Part shown: piece by piece, positions 34,733 to 43,138 of the stretch
Position numbering within the stretch: position 1 is the stretch's first letter
How the letters are laid out: each line of letters begins with the position of its first letter
Assembly: GCA_964017045.1 (NCBI GenBank)
Contig: OZ024810.1
Span: 8,053,562-8,117,561, forward strand
From: Omphiscola glabra
Taxonomy: Eukaryota; Mollusca; Gastropoda; Lymnaeidae
Length of the DNA: 64,000 nt
Direction: 5' to 3'
Made by a program: the position numbers and the translations under genes
The notes under the pieces: model-generated
Database searches by the model: none
Seen by the model: only the letters and a program-made list of their open reading frames with translations
What the model was told of the DNA's origin: nothing

Positions 34733-37700
34733 TGTCACGTGGGCATATTTTTTTTAAAGGCACCAGAAACGAAAAGAGGGCCCCCGTCATATCGGATTAA
34801 ATTTTATTAAAATAATTTTGAATCAATAAAAAAGTGTCCCCCCCAAAAAAAAAATTGGACGGAGCCAAAAGTGAACTTAGACATTGGTCTTTTCATTTAT
34901 TTTAATATACTTTTTTTTTAACCTAAACAAAAAGAAAAAGTTGTTCAGGAAATATATGCACTGGCATCATGTTAGTACATGGGTGCGCGAACTCTTTAGA
35001 CGTTACCACAAAATATATTGGACTACGCCAATGTTACCCACGGTGACACCAGACAAGGTGTTAAAAATGATAATTAGTCTTTTAGACAGAGCTCGATCAA
35101 GTCGGTTTGACAGCACATCTAACTTTAATACAAGAGCAGGTTGTCACCAGAACAGGTTGCCATAAGAGCAGGGTGTCACCAGAGCAGGGTACCACAAGAG
35201 CAGGTTGCCATAAGAGCAAGGTGTCACCAGAGTAGGGTAACACTAGAGCAGGTAGCCATAAGAACAGGTTGTCATAAGAGCGGGTTGTCATAAGAGGATG
35301 TTGTCACCAGAGTAGGTTTCCACAAGAGCAGGTTGCCATAAGAGCAGGGTGACATCTGAGCGGGTTGCCGTAAGATCAGGGTGTCATAAAGGCAGGGTAC
35401 CACAAGAGCAGGTTGCCATAAGAGCAGGGTGTCACCAGAGCTTGCAGACTTGGAGGAGAACCATGGAGAAGTCTGGATGGGATGACACCGTGAGAAAAAC
35501 GCATTGGGTGGAACCCATTCCAGTGACGCCCCTGAGCAACAGATAAAATAGAAAAGACTAGGCCCAAATGACAGACTAGGCCCAAATGACAGACTAGGCC
35601 CAAATGACAGACTAGGCCCAAATGACAGACTAGGCCCAAATGACAGGTACGACGCGAGACGTAAGTCTATGCTGGCAGCCGACGCACGAGCAACCACGAG
35701 TTACTGGGTGCGAAGATACAACACACTGGCCAGATGCAATGTTGTCTGGAAAAAATATTTTAAAACACCGCTTAAAATATAATTTTAGGGATCCTTAACT
35801 ATCCCCAAGGGAATCGTCATTATCTTCAAGGGATCCCTCATTATCCCCAATATTTCCATTTTTACCCCTTTACATCGACCCCTGTCTACGTACTGAAATG
35901 TCACATTAGGAAATGGCGTCAGCGGGCCGTCGAACTATTGCTCGTTATGCCCTCCCCAAAGCACCCCCACCCCCAAGCCCAAAATTCGGGCCGCGAAGCG
36001 GCACGTTGGAGATGTCCCTTGCCACTTTGTGTCATCATCATCATCATGCCCCTTAGTCTTTGGACCGTTGGCGCGTCATAGATGACATGAAAACTATCCT
36101 TCTCCATTCCTCTCTGTCTTCTGCACTACGTACAGCATCGCCTAGTTGTAATCCCGTCCACTCTTTGATGTTATCTTCCCATTTTTTTTCTCTGCCTTCC
36201 TCTTCTTCTTCCTCCTCTAGTTGTGCCCTGCATGATTTCTTTGGCGAGCCCTTGTTTCCTTGTTACGTGGCCAAACCATTCAAGTTTTCGCATTTTTACC
36301 AACACGATGAGGTCATCGTACTGCCCAATTGCTTTACGAATCCTCTCTTTCACTTGTTCATTGGTGATGTGGTCTCTATAGCAGATGCCAAGAATGCTTC
36401 TGAAACATCTCATCTAAATCGCCTTTATTTTCCTTTCGAGTTCTGCTGTTAATGTCAAGGACTCACAGTCATACAAGAAAATGGAGAGGACTAGTGAGCG
36501 CATCAGCCTGATTTTGGTGCGGGGGGCTATATTTTTGTCGTTCGATATTTTCTTAAACCTCTTTAGTGCTGTTGTGATCTGCGCAATCTTTGCCATCAAT
36601 TCGGTTTTGGAGCCTTCTTCCGAAGTAATTGTTCCTAGGTTTTTGAAACTGCCAACTGTCTCTAGTCTTTCCTCCCCGACCTTAATTTCAGTGGCGATGC
36701 CAGTGGTGCTGTTCGTCATCATTTTTTTCTTTTCTGCACTGATTTGCATGCCAAAAGACGCTGAAGTCTTGTCGAGACGCTTTACAGGGTTGGCTAGCTC
36801 TTCTTCGCCTCCGGCCAGTCCGTCTATATCATCCGCAAAGCGTAGGTTGGTGATTGTTCTGCCACCAATGCTTACTGTTCCTACATGCGTTTCCAGTGCA
36901 TCCATTTTGTCTACGTGCTAAAAAAACGATATGTTTATCTCCTAATACCAAACTTAAATAGGTTTGTGTGAAGGAATAGCATAATTTGAAGGGTTGAAAT
37001 CGGGACCTAAGTCACAGCAGTAGCGTACCCGATAGGACCAAGGGGTGACCGCCTCGGCTGGAACTTGTGTTAATGTTTAACACCAACAAAACATTGTATA
37101 TAACAGAGTGTGGGGTGGAAACAATTTTGGGGAGTTCCCCTAGAGCGACCCTTAGTCACGACACGCCACTGGGTATCAGGAGAGGTCTGAAAAGCCGCCA
37201 TCGTATTAGTTTAGATATTTGGGACCGCAAAGACTTTTCATACTTGTCTAAGACATGGATTTATTATTTGCGTAGCAACAGTGGCGTAGCGAGAGGGGGG
37301 CAATGGGGGGCATCATGCCCCGGGCGCTACTCACAAAGGGGCGCCAAATGGTATATTTTACATATAATATTGTATGGTTTTCGAATAGGGGGGGCCCTAA
37401 AAAGGTATTGTGCCCCGGGCGCGAGTTAAGCCACAGCTCAATGATGAAGTTTTCATTTTGTCATGAGAAATAATTGCTGTCTTTATAGTTGAGCATATTA
37501 CCTTTCTCTCTGTCACATTTGACAGCGTCTGATACTAGCAGTGTTTACGGAACTATATAAGATGTACGAAACTATCTGGGGTGTACGAAACTATCGAAGG
37601 TGTACGAAACTATCTGTGGTGTACGAAACTATCTTTGGTGTACGTAACTATCTAAGGCAGTGGTTCTCAACCTTTCTAATGCCGTGACCCTTTAATACAG

Positions 37701-38792
37701 TTTCTCATATTGTGGCGACCCCCCAACCACAGAGTTATTTTCGTTGCCACTTTGTACCTGTAGAGCAGGGGTCGGGAACCTATGGCTCACGAGTCAGATG
37801 GTGTTCTATTGAAGGCTGCATCTGGCTCGCAGACAAATGTTCGATATTAAAAAAAAAAATTATTTAGACTCCTTTGTTCTACTTATTAATTGCATATCAA
37901 TATATCATTCTACAAATGAGCTAAAGTCTACTGCAGCTCAGCATCAGAAAATTTAAAGGAGATAAACTCCGCTGACTGTTGAAATGAAACACAATGCATA
38001 CATTTACTTGAACTTTTAGTTTTAAACATAATGTATGGCTCTCACAGAATGACTTTTCAAAATATGTGGTTCCCATGGCTCTCTCAGACAAAAAGGTTCC
38101 CGACCCCTGCTGTAGAGTATATTTGTTTCCGATGACCTTATGCGACCCCTTGGAAAGTGTCGTTCCACCCCTAAAAGGGGTCGCGACCCATAGGTTGAGA
38201 AACCACTGATCTAAAGTGTACGAAACTATCAAAGTTATACAGAATAGTTTAAGTTTGAAAAATTTAATATTGACAATGAGACCGTGACAGTATATTAAAC
38301 CGCCCGGGACAGCGCTGCTAAAACCGGGACGATCCCGGTCAAAGCGGGACGCACAGTAAAGATCCGACTATGTGTGATATGTTTAATCTATATATAATCA
38401 ATATATAATCTATATATAATCTATGTATAAACTTACGTTGGCCAACAAATGGTCTCTGGTCAGGTTGGGATTCGTGTAAACAATATCTGCTGTGCTGTTT
38501 GGACCGACGCTCAGTTTCAAGATGTACACAGCTGTATCTAAACACAAACGAGATTTTTTTTTTTAAATAACAATAACTAGACTGTCAGTATCCATATCAT
38601 TGGTTATTTAAAATGTGAGCCTAAGGGTCGGTTCACACGATCAAATTTCGCGTCTATTTTGTGCGTGGTTTCTTTTTTCTCTCCTTCCCTATCTTTCTCT
38701 CCTTTTCTCTCTCTCTCTCTCCCCTCTCTCTCTCTCTCTCTCGTCTCTCTCTTTTCTCTTCTTCGCTATCTTTCTCTCCTTTTATCTCTCTC

Positions 38793-38833
<41 letters not shown>

Positions 38834-41800
38834 GGGTTGCCAACTCACACATAAAATTTACTGACTTGTAGATCAATTAAATTTTTTTATTGAAGCATAT
38901 ATTTTACGTAAACATTTTAAATACATATATTTTTTTTAACAAAGACCCACCCATAGTCGCAACAATAAAAAAAAATGGCAGACTGCGCTGGGCAGGACGT
39001 ATTGAAAGGATGCCGGAATGTAGAGCAGCAAAAGTGGTCACCAGGCAGAAACCTAGGGGCAGACGGCTCACCGGTCACCCAAAGCTGAGATGGATTGACG
39101 ATGTAGAGAAGGACTTACACCAGTTGGGGGTTCGCGCATGGTGGCAGAAAGCCATGGATCGAACCGTATGGAAGGACGAGGTGGAGCAGGCCAGGGCCCT
39201 ACATGGGCTGTAGCGCCACTGATGATGACAATTTTTTAAAACTTTGCAGCCAAAAACCACTAAAATATCCGACTCGTATGACCAAGTGACCATGTGGCCA
39301 TGACCATGGGACCAAGTGACCATGACCATGTGGCCATGACCATGTGACCAAGGGACCATGACCATGTGTCCAAGTGACCACTACTATGTGACTAAGTGAC
39401 TATAACCATGTGACCATTTCTCTATGAAATATTTAACTCTATGTCATAAGATGCTAACTTCTCTGCTTAGCGCAAGTTTATAGCATGGCGTTGTCATGAG
39501 TGTTTAATGTATCCTGATTACGATTATTCAAGTTTACAGCAAGCAAACGAAGGAGAAAAAAAAAAAGGGGGGGGGGGGGGATTTGAATCACGTTAACTGA
39601 AGTTCTTATGGATTTTTACGGACAACTTATCTTAAGCAGTCTGTACATTACGGGTGGTTGGCAAACCCTGCCTACATTACGGGTGGTTGGTAAACCCTGC
39701 CTACATTACGGGTGGTTGGAAAACCTTGCCTACATTACGGGTGGTTGGCAAAATCTGCCTACATTACGGCTTGTTGGCAAACCCTGCCTACAAGAAGTGG
39801 TGGTTGGAAAACCTTGCCTACATTACGGGTGGTTGGCAAAATCTGCCTACATTACGGCTGGTTGGCAAACCCTGCCTACATTACGGGTGGTTGGCAAAAT
39901 CTGCCTACATTACGGCTGGTTGGCAAACCCTGCCTACATTACGGCTGGTTGGCAAACCCTGCCTACATTACGGGTGGTTGGCAAACCCTGCCTACATTAC
40001 GGCTGGTTGGCAAACCCTGCCCTCCTTGATTGCTTTAAGCATAGAGACATTTTTTTTTAAAAAACAAATTTTGCAAAAGTTGTTTGGACACTCACCTGAG
40101 GAAAAAGGTGCTGCTGGTTTTGCTGTTGTCGTCACGGTCGTTGTTGTAGTTGTTGGCAGCGTGGTTGTAGAGTTGGAATCGGTCGTGTTGGGCGGTGCCG
40201 CTGTGGTCTCGTTGCTCGTGATGTTGGGGGCAGCCGGTGACTGGGTGACGTTGCTGTTGGGGTTCGCGGTGGATGTGCTGCTGGAACCGTTCATGGGCGT
40301 CACCGAAGAATTGGGGGGAGTGGACCCGGAGACGTTGACGTTGGCGGTTGTGTTCGCGTTTCCGACGGTGGTGTTGCTGGTTGGAGCCGCGGTGGTCGTG
40401 CTGTCTGTTTGAGCCCACGTGTTCTGAAAGAAAGCTGTCGAGGGGGGAATGCTGTTAGTTACGCCACATGAAATACGGATACTGTCTATCGCTCTCGGCG
40501 CGAAATGTCCTACGGGTCTGAGAGGACATGACAATGCCCCCTAAAAAGGACTTCTCTTTTTTTGGGGTCAAGTTACGTCATTTGGGAATAACAAAGGGTC
40601 TTAAAGTTAACGTCCTGTGTGTTGGGTTTTGGGGGAGGGAGGGGGGGGGGTGGGGAGACAATGTCATGTTTTCATATTTATCAATTAAATCTACTCTCTA
40701 AGAAGAAGTATTTATTCTTTGTGTCTGAAATCTCTGCACAGCTTGGTCGTGTGAGGAAAATGTATTCTGATCATTGACGAATGTATTCTGTTCATCCCAA
40801 ATTTGGGTCACTTAAAAATAAGAGTCTCGCTGCAACCGTTGGGGGGTTGAAGGCCCACGCGATGATCCTGAGCCCCCCCCCCCCTTTACCTTCATACACC
40901 CCTACACAAAAGCTGCCTAAAGCGTGTAGTCTGACATTTTTAAGCCTGAAGCTGGAAACATCTAATGAGATTCACCGTATTTTATACATTTGGAAGTAGT
41001 TTTTTAAAAAACAACCACATGGCACCTCCCCTGTATCTTCAATACGCTGGACCCCTTGTCGTACTGACACATTGTAGGACCCCTTGTCGTACTGACACAT
41101 TGTAGGACCCCTTGTCGTACTGACACATTGTAGGACCCCTTGTCGTACTGACACATTGTAGGACCCCTTGTCGTACTGACACACTGTAGGACCCCTTGTC
41201 GTACTGACACATTGTAGGACCCCTTGTCGTATTGACACATTGTAGGACCCCTTGTCGTATTCACACACTGTAGGACCCCTTGTCGTACTGACACACTGTA
41301 GGACCCCTTGTCGTATTGACACATTGTAGGACCCCTTGTCGTATTCACACACTGTAGGACACCTTATCGTATTCACACACTGTAGGACACCTTGTCGTAT
41401 TCACACATTGTATATACATAGAGCAGTCGTGATTCGCCCAAAGCGAAGCGGTGCAATGTCCTTCTATAAAAAAAACCAAACAATCGACGGATTACAGTAC
41501 GAACTTACACAATAAAATATGTGCACTCGAAGCAGCGACGGCTCAACGTAGCGACAACTCGGGCATTTGCCTGGGGCGCCATGTGCCTAGGACGCCATCG
41601 ATGATCTTCCAAAATAGGAAAAAGCATTGCAAGTGGGGCGCCATGTAAGAAAAATAAAAAGTGCAATACAAAGAGTTGCTGATCTAAAGGTTAGGGGAAA
41701 AATGTCATCAGTAGACTAATTGTTCATACTGTCCACGGTAGGCTAATTGTTCATACTGTCCACGGTAGACTAATTGTACATACTGTCCACGGTAGGCTAA

Positions 41801-42173
41801 TTGTACATACTGTCCACGGTAGGCTAATTGTAGCCTACATACTGTCCAAATACAAGTTAAGAAACACAATATCATTGTGTGTTTTTTTCTAAAACGAGGT
41901 AATAAACTCATTATCTAGTCCCTAGTTTTTTTCCTTGCACAAATTTTGATGATCGTACTTAAAAGGGGCGCAAGAGTTAAGCAACCGTGGGGCCGGCCCT
42001 GGCTCCAAGTGTGTATCGGTTGGTGCAGCAAAGCCCTATTTACATTTATGAATGTAAGGCTGCTCGATCGACACGTTCCTATCATGATCTATGAGTAGCC
42101 TACGTGGCATGAAGGGGACAAAGACACGCGTTGTTTTACCTGACAGGAAACACGTGACGAGCAGTAATCTCAT
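22034..42173 (-). CDS. Small mucin-like single-pass membrane protein (SEA-like, EGF-like), complete, 8 exons, 362 residues
   Basis: Exons on the minus strand, 5' to 3': 42173-42140, 40434-40096, 38537-38437, 34640-34594, 29713-29550, 28691-28517, 22741-22571, 22091-22034 (stop TAA at 22036-22034). Lengths sum to 1089 nt and all phases join without a stop. All introns are GT-AG. The product is a type I membrane protein: signal peptide (1-19), Ser/Thr/Asn/Pro-rich ectodomain (20-124), a SEA-like region (about 125-228), a cysteine-rich EGF-like segment (about 235-303), one transmembrane helix (311-335) and a basic, tyrosine-containing tail (336-362). This resembles transmembrane mucins of epithelial surfaces. 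The coding sequence is 1.1 kb but the gene spans 20 kb, because the introns hold LINEs, hAT elements and minisatellites. No orthologue name can be given from sequence alone. Confidence 0.88.
22571..22741 (-). CDS. Exon 7: end of EGF-like segment, transmembrane helix
   Basis: After CDESYDTEYYGDQCENSRTG the product runs into a 25-residue hydrophobic stretch (IIAIIAGVLGAAILVLLVVI and on), then TQRRKGSG. The positive residues after the helix place the C-terminus in the cytoplasm. An in-frame TAG appears if the donor is ignored, but GTGAGT right after GGATA is a strong splice donor and the next exon fits in phase. Confidence 0.87.
23038..24206. mobile_element. Candidate fold-back element with TIR GTCCATTAATTACG, in intron 7 upstream sequence
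   Basis: The left end GGTCGTCCATTAATTACG matches the reverse complement of the right end (GGGCGTCCAGTAATTATG) at 15 of 18 positions. The interior contains poly-C runs and no recognisable protein. It lies in intron 6 of the minus-strand gene. No target duplication was identified. Confidence 0.4.
24207..25685. other. Intron sequence with poly-G and GTGACG-rich stretches
   Basis: Holds two G-run segments (around 24757 and 25045) flanked by GTGACGTCAC and TGTGACGTATTTTATGG-like motifs, probably a decayed non-autonomous element. The rest is AT-rich. No coding signal was seen. Confidence 0.4.
25686..25904. repeat. 20-bp minisatellite, left part (interrupted by a LINE)
   Basis: The unit is GTTATGTGCACAAATGTTAA, with diverged and length-variant copies. 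The same unit resumes at about 27990 beyond the LINE. Confidence 0.9.
25905..27985 (-). mobile_element. 5'-truncated, decayed LINE (family A)
   Basis: Read on the minus strand it starts in the endonuclease C-terminus (GADIGSDHDLVMMTFRL near 27925), continues through reverse transcriptase (NYRTISLIGHTSKV near 27030, VFVDFKKAF near 26810, FADDIDGL near 26680), and ends with the basic tail (WYGHVTRKQG, RWEDNIKDW, EDREEWRRRV). The 3' end carries a (TGA)n tail against the minisatellite. The segment between VFVDFKKAF and ITNLRFADD is shortened, as comparison with copy B shows. Frameshifts break the frame at several points, including near 26210, so it is inactive. Confidence 0.88.
27990..28395. repeat. 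20-bp minisatellite, right part
   Basis: About 20 copies of GTTATGTGCACAAATGTTAA, with GTGTACAAATG and GTGTATAAATG variants. It continues the array at 25686-25904; the LINE lies between. Confidence 0.95.
28517..28691 (-). CDS. Exon 6: cysteine-rich, EGF-like segment
   Basis: Encodes residues 229-287, with eight cysteines spaced as in extracellular disulfide modules: NPCLAENICQVGYVCQDQGC, then SSSCGPDTCNGNGQC and SKC. CNGNGQC is the EGF-type core. The last two bases (AT) are completed by C in exon 7, which supplies two more cysteines (ICDESYD...DQCEN). Confidence 0.86.
28840..29055. repeat. 17-bp minisatellite, about 12 copies
   Basis: The unit is TTAAATGGGGTCAAGTC, with GGGATACGTC and GGGGCCAAGTC variants. 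It lies in intron 5 of the membrane protein gene. Confidence 0.93.
29056..29549. other. Intron 5 remainder; possible MITE fragment at its start
   Basis: Begins with a CAGTGCCAAAGATAGCATTA...GTCGCCCGGGGCG sequence that resembles the end of the GGCGTAG-type hAT elements, without a second terminus. The rest is unremarkable AT-rich sequence. Confidence 0.35.
29550..29713 (-). CDS. Exon 5: C-terminal part of the SEA-like region
   Basis: Encodes SDGFGNYDLLLKFFFGQIYG and about 34 further residues with several N-glycosylation sequons. The hydrophobic FFFGQIYG strand may correspond to the SEA core, but the autoproteolysis motif GSVVV is absent, so cleavage is not predicted. The SEA assignment is tentative and needs a structure or profile comparison. 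Confidence 0.83.
30000..30580. repeat. 42-bp minisatellite, about 14 copies
   Basis: The unit contains CTGCTAGAGTTGACTTTATA then AGTGCTTGAAATCTGCTACAG. Being 14 codons long it gives a 239-residue open frame on the minus strand with the period RFQALIKSTLAVCS, which I treat as a repeat artefact. A short 29-bp repeat (three copies of a unit with CAACAATGGGCTGTAC) follows at about 30628-30718. Confidence 0.96.
30720..31335. other. Intron 4 sequence; nothing recognised
   Basis: Moderate GC segment (30760-31000) and AT-rich remainder. An open frame covers part of it, but without domain signature or splice context. Confidence 0.4.
31340..31755. repeat. 17-bp minisatellite, about 24 copies
   Basis: The unit is ATGTAGTGTGTAGAGGC, with GGGGC, AGCC and GATGC variants. 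Since 17 is not a multiple of three, all frames of one strand stay open, which explains the three overlapping open frames here. Confidence 0.95.
31964..32706. repeat. 20-bp minisatellite, about 37 copies
   Basis: The unit is CAGACCTACCCCTACAATTA, with a TAGACC variant in about eight copies and a few single-base changes. The period is strict at 20 bp with no length variants. Confidence 0.98.
32748..34110. repeat. 29-bp minisatellite, about 47 copies, essentially identical
   Basis: The unit contains CCCACTTTTAAATGCTTTTA then TGACAAGTT. I saw no variant copy by eye. It begins only about 40 bp after the previous array and lies in intron 4. Confidence 0.98.
34111..34593. other. Intron 4 sequence with poly-G tracts
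   Basis: AT-rich, with G-homopolymers near 34218 and 34475. Nothing coding; ends next to exon 4. Confidence 0.45.
34594..34640 (-). CDS. Exon 4: 47-bp micro-exon of the SEA-like region
   Basis: Encodes INPYFQQSGVVDLTN plus two bases. The acceptor is CTATTTCAG and the donor AG|GTAACT. Its phases (0 in, 2 out) fit exons 3 and 5 exactly, which supports this small exon despite its length. Confidence 0.8.
35105..35445. repeat. 16-bp minisatellite with 48-bp higher-order pattern
   Basis: Three 16-bp versions alternate: AGAGCAGGTTGCCATA, AGAGCAGGGTGTCACC and AGAGCAGGGTACCACA, about 20 units in total. Confidence 0.9.
35555..35646. repeat. 18-bp repeat, 5 copies
   Basis: The unit is AGACTAGGCCCAAATGAC, perfect over five copies. 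Confidence 0.93.
36032..36920 (-). mobile_element. 5'-truncated LINE, same family as copy A (copy B)
   Basis: Minus-strand reading starts at MDALETHVGTVSIGG, then FADDIDGLAG (reverse transcriptase active site), and runs to the basic tail (WFGHVTRKQG, GGRRRGRQRK). A GAG to TAG change near 36413 puts a stop between KIKAI and MRCFRS. The 3' end has the same (TGA)n tail at 36032-36047. It retains the segment before FADD that copy A lacks. Confidence 0.88.
37018..37171. mobile_element. Candidate hAT-type MITE (CAGTAGCG...CGCCACTG)
   Basis: Ends CAGTAGCGTACC and GACACGCCACTG are imperfectly inverted and match the GGCGTAG family ends elsewhere. Flanking octamers agree at only 5 of 8 positions, so support is moderate. 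Confidence 0.45.
37279..37436. mobile_element. Candidate GGCGTAG-type MITE with GCCCCGGGCGC core
   Basis: The left end CAGTGGCGTAGCGAGAG and repeated GCCCCGGGCGC segments resemble the family at 53018 and 61182. The right end is degraded and no target duplication is seen. Confidence 0.4.
37560..37657. repeat. 19-bp minisatellite (interrupted by nested hAT elements)
   Basis: Five copies of a GGTGTACGAAACTATCTGT-type unit, broken after TATCTAAGG. One more unit (TGTACGAAACTATC) resumes after 38216. Confidence 0.88.
37658..38208. mobile_element. hAT MITE (outer element) split by a second hAT MITE
   Basis: The left end CAGTGGTTCTCAACC and right end GGTTGAGAAACCACTG are inverted repeats. The 8-bp flanks ATCTAAGG (37650-37657) and ATCTAAAG (38209-38216) match at 7 of 8 positions. 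Without the inner insertion it is about 199 bp, the same size as copies at 54534 and 60386. No coding capacity. Confidence 0.9.
37766..38109. mobile_element. hAT MITE (inner element) nested in the outer copy
   Basis: The left end CAGGGGTCGGGAACCT is the reverse complement of the right end AGGTTCCCGACCCCTG. A perfect 8-bp target duplication CTGTAGAG flanks it (37758-37765 and 38110-38117). It is 344 bp with no coding capacity. Confidence 0.93.
38437..38537 (-). CDS. Exon 3: start of SEA-like region
   Basis: Encodes DTAVYILKLSVGPNSTADIV and the following 14 residues (residues 125-158). The alternating hydrophobic strand opening, followed by TNPNLTRDHLLAN, fits the first strand and helix of a SEA domain. 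The acceptor TTTAG and donor GTAAGT are clear. Confidence 0.82.
38690..38832. repeat. (CT)n microsatellite
   Basis: Long TCTC-rich tract; open frames here are low-complexity artefacts. Confidence 0.95.
38935..39230 (+). mobile_element. LINE 3' end fragment (family C)
   Basis: Plus-strand reading gives the C-terminal tail of a non-LTR reverse transcriptase ORF: GRLRWAGRIERM, RGRRLTGHPKLRWIDDVEKD and VWKDEVEQARALHGL before the stop. A CCACTGATGATGACA tail follows. It is inserted in intron 2 antisense to the host gene. It differs in sequence from copies A and B. Confidence 0.8.
39262..39415. repeat. Degenerate GACCATG-based repeat
   Basis: Alternating GACCATGTGGCCAT and GACCAAGGGACCAT-like units with no strict period, adjoining the LINE fragment. 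Confidence 0.8.
39645..40028. repeat. 29-bp minisatellite, about 13 copies
   Basis: The unit contains ATTACGGGTGGTTGGCAAA then CCCTGCCTAC, with GGCTGG and AAATCTG variants. It lies in intron 2, only about 70 bp from the exon 2 donor. Confidence 0.95.
40096..40434 (-). CDS. Exon 2: Ser/Thr/Asn-rich mucin-like ectodomain
   Basis: The acceptor CGACAG precedes 40434 and the donor CAG|GTGAGT follows 40096. It encodes 113 codons, dominated by Thr, Ser, Asn, Pro and Ala, with many N-x-S/T sequons and runs such as TTTAAPTSNTT and TTTLPTTTTTT. Dense O- and N-glycosylation is expected. No exact tandem repeat is present at the protein level, unlike classical mucins. Base composition is much more GC-rich than the flanking introns. 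Confidence 0.87.
40435..41040. other. Intron 1 sequence; nothing recognised
   Basis: Mixed sequence with a G-run near 40640 and a C-run near 40875, no repeat unit or coding signal. Confidence 0.4.
41045..41412. repeat. 28-bp minisatellite, about 13 copies
   Basis: The unit contains GTAGGACCCCTTGTCGTACT then GACACATT, with TATTCACACACT variants toward the right end. It lies in intron 1. Confidence 0.95.
41533..42001. mobile_element. hAT-type MITE of the CAGGGCCGGCCC family, containing a minisatellite
   Basis: The right end GGGGCCGGCCCTG and left end CAGCGACGGCTC are imperfect inverted repeats. Flanking octamers ACTCGAAG (41525-41532) and GCTCCAAG (42002-42009) agree at 6 of 8. The interior holds a 27-bp repeat (about 41715-41842, five copies, with GTCCACGGTAGGCTAATTG). 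Confidence 0.65.
42140..42173 (-). CDS. Exon 1: start codon and signal peptide start (MRLLLVTCFLS)
   Basis: ATG at 42173-42171 is chosen because it opens a hydrophobic leader, completed by exon 2 as AFFQNTWA, giving a typical signal peptide with a likely cleavage after residue 19 (TWA|QT). The donor is CAG|GTAAAA. A CCAAT-type sequence lies about 15 bases upstream of the ATG, but the promoter is not identifiable. Confidence 0.85.
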
Positions 42174-42359
42174 GATGAATGGTGATTGGCTGAACTTCGA
42201 ATTCGACGAATTGTGGTGAGGGGGGCGCTTTGACTTGCTGCTTTTTTCACGATGTGCGACTCCACGACAGTATCGCTCCGTGCTGGGACAGCTCCGCGAC
42301 TGACGGCACTCTGGGTAATGAAGGTAAACCGCGTGTTTCTGGGTAGATATCTGGGGATA

Positions 42360-42680
42360 CACAAAAATAAATAAAATAAGCTTTGTCTTGTTTTATTTGT
42401 CCGTTGGACGAACAAATAGTCGATCTATGGAAAAACTCTGATTACAAGAGATATTTCATGCCTGCAACTGGGGGTGGGGGTTGGGGGGGAGGGTTGTTGC
42501 TGTCGGCAGATGCAAAGTCGGTGACGGAATCTTGTATCAAAAAGTGGGGGTTGAACGGTAGCGCTGTTAGTAGTTAGAAGTCAAAATTTTTGCTACGACG
42601 AAAGAAAAACAACACATCAGGAGCTGGTAAAAAATTCCACCCCTTTCCTACGCCCCTGGGGTTGAAATGTACTTGGTTAA
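42360..42680. other. Region upstream of the membrane protein gene; no feature resolved
   Basis: Should hold the promoter and any 5' untranslated exon of the minus-strand gene. A G-rich stretch lies near 42470. I cannot identify a TATA box or start site with confidence. Confidence 0.35.
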
Positions 42681-42684
42681 CAAA

Positions 42685-42928
42685 TAGTAACCTCTATGTG
42701 GAGTAGACCTATTCATAGTAACCTCTATGTGGAGTAGACCTATTTATAGTAACCTCTATTTGGAGTAGACATATTTATAGTAGCCTCTGTGTGGAGTAGA
42801 CCTATTTATAGTAACCTCTATGTGAAGTAGACCTATTCATAGTAACCTCTATGTGGAGTAGACCTATTCATAGTAACCTCTATTTGGAGTAGACCTATTC
42901 ATAGTAACCTCTATTTGGAGTAGACCAA
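42685..42928. repeat. 31-bp minisatellite, about 8 copies
   Basis: The unit contains ATAGTAACCTCTATGTGGAG then TAGACCTATTC. It ends about 15 bp before the L2-type LINE 3' tail. Confidence 0.94.
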
Positions 42929-42981
42929 GGAATTTTTGTTTAACATTATTATTATTATTATTATTATGGGTAGTTTTCTAT

Positions 42982-43019
42982 AGCGTGGTACCCCAGCCTA
43001 GGGCTGGGCTCACCACGCT
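42982..43019 (-). other. Stem-loop in the 3' untranslated region of the L2-type LINE
   Basis: AGCGTGGT (42982-42989) pairs with ACCACGCT (43012-43019), and inside it CCCAGCC (42992-42998) pairs with GGCTGGG (43002-43008) around a 3-base loop. It lies 15 bases from the (AAT)n tail. In CR1/L2-like elements such 3' structures are thought to be recognised by the reverse transcriptase. Confidence 0.8.
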
Positions 43020-43138
43020 GTACATGCAAATTAAAATGAACTTAAAAAATATAAATTAAAAACCAACCATTCCATAACAATTTACATGTGAAGCCATGGA
43101 CGGCACTCAGCAGCATCGTTTAACTTTAAGAGGGGGAA

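Noticed and set aside
37067..37429. 120-residue plus-strand frame
   Set aside because: It spans two candidate MITEs and low-complexity GC sequence; no protein signature.
38615..38871. Ser/Leu-rich and Arg/Glu-rich frames
   Set aside because: They translate a (CT)n microsatellite.
40092..40418. Minus-strand frame rich in His, Arg and Gln
   Set aside because: It is an alternative frame over the GC-rich mucin-like exon; the Thr/Ser-rich frame fits signal peptide, splice sites and phase.
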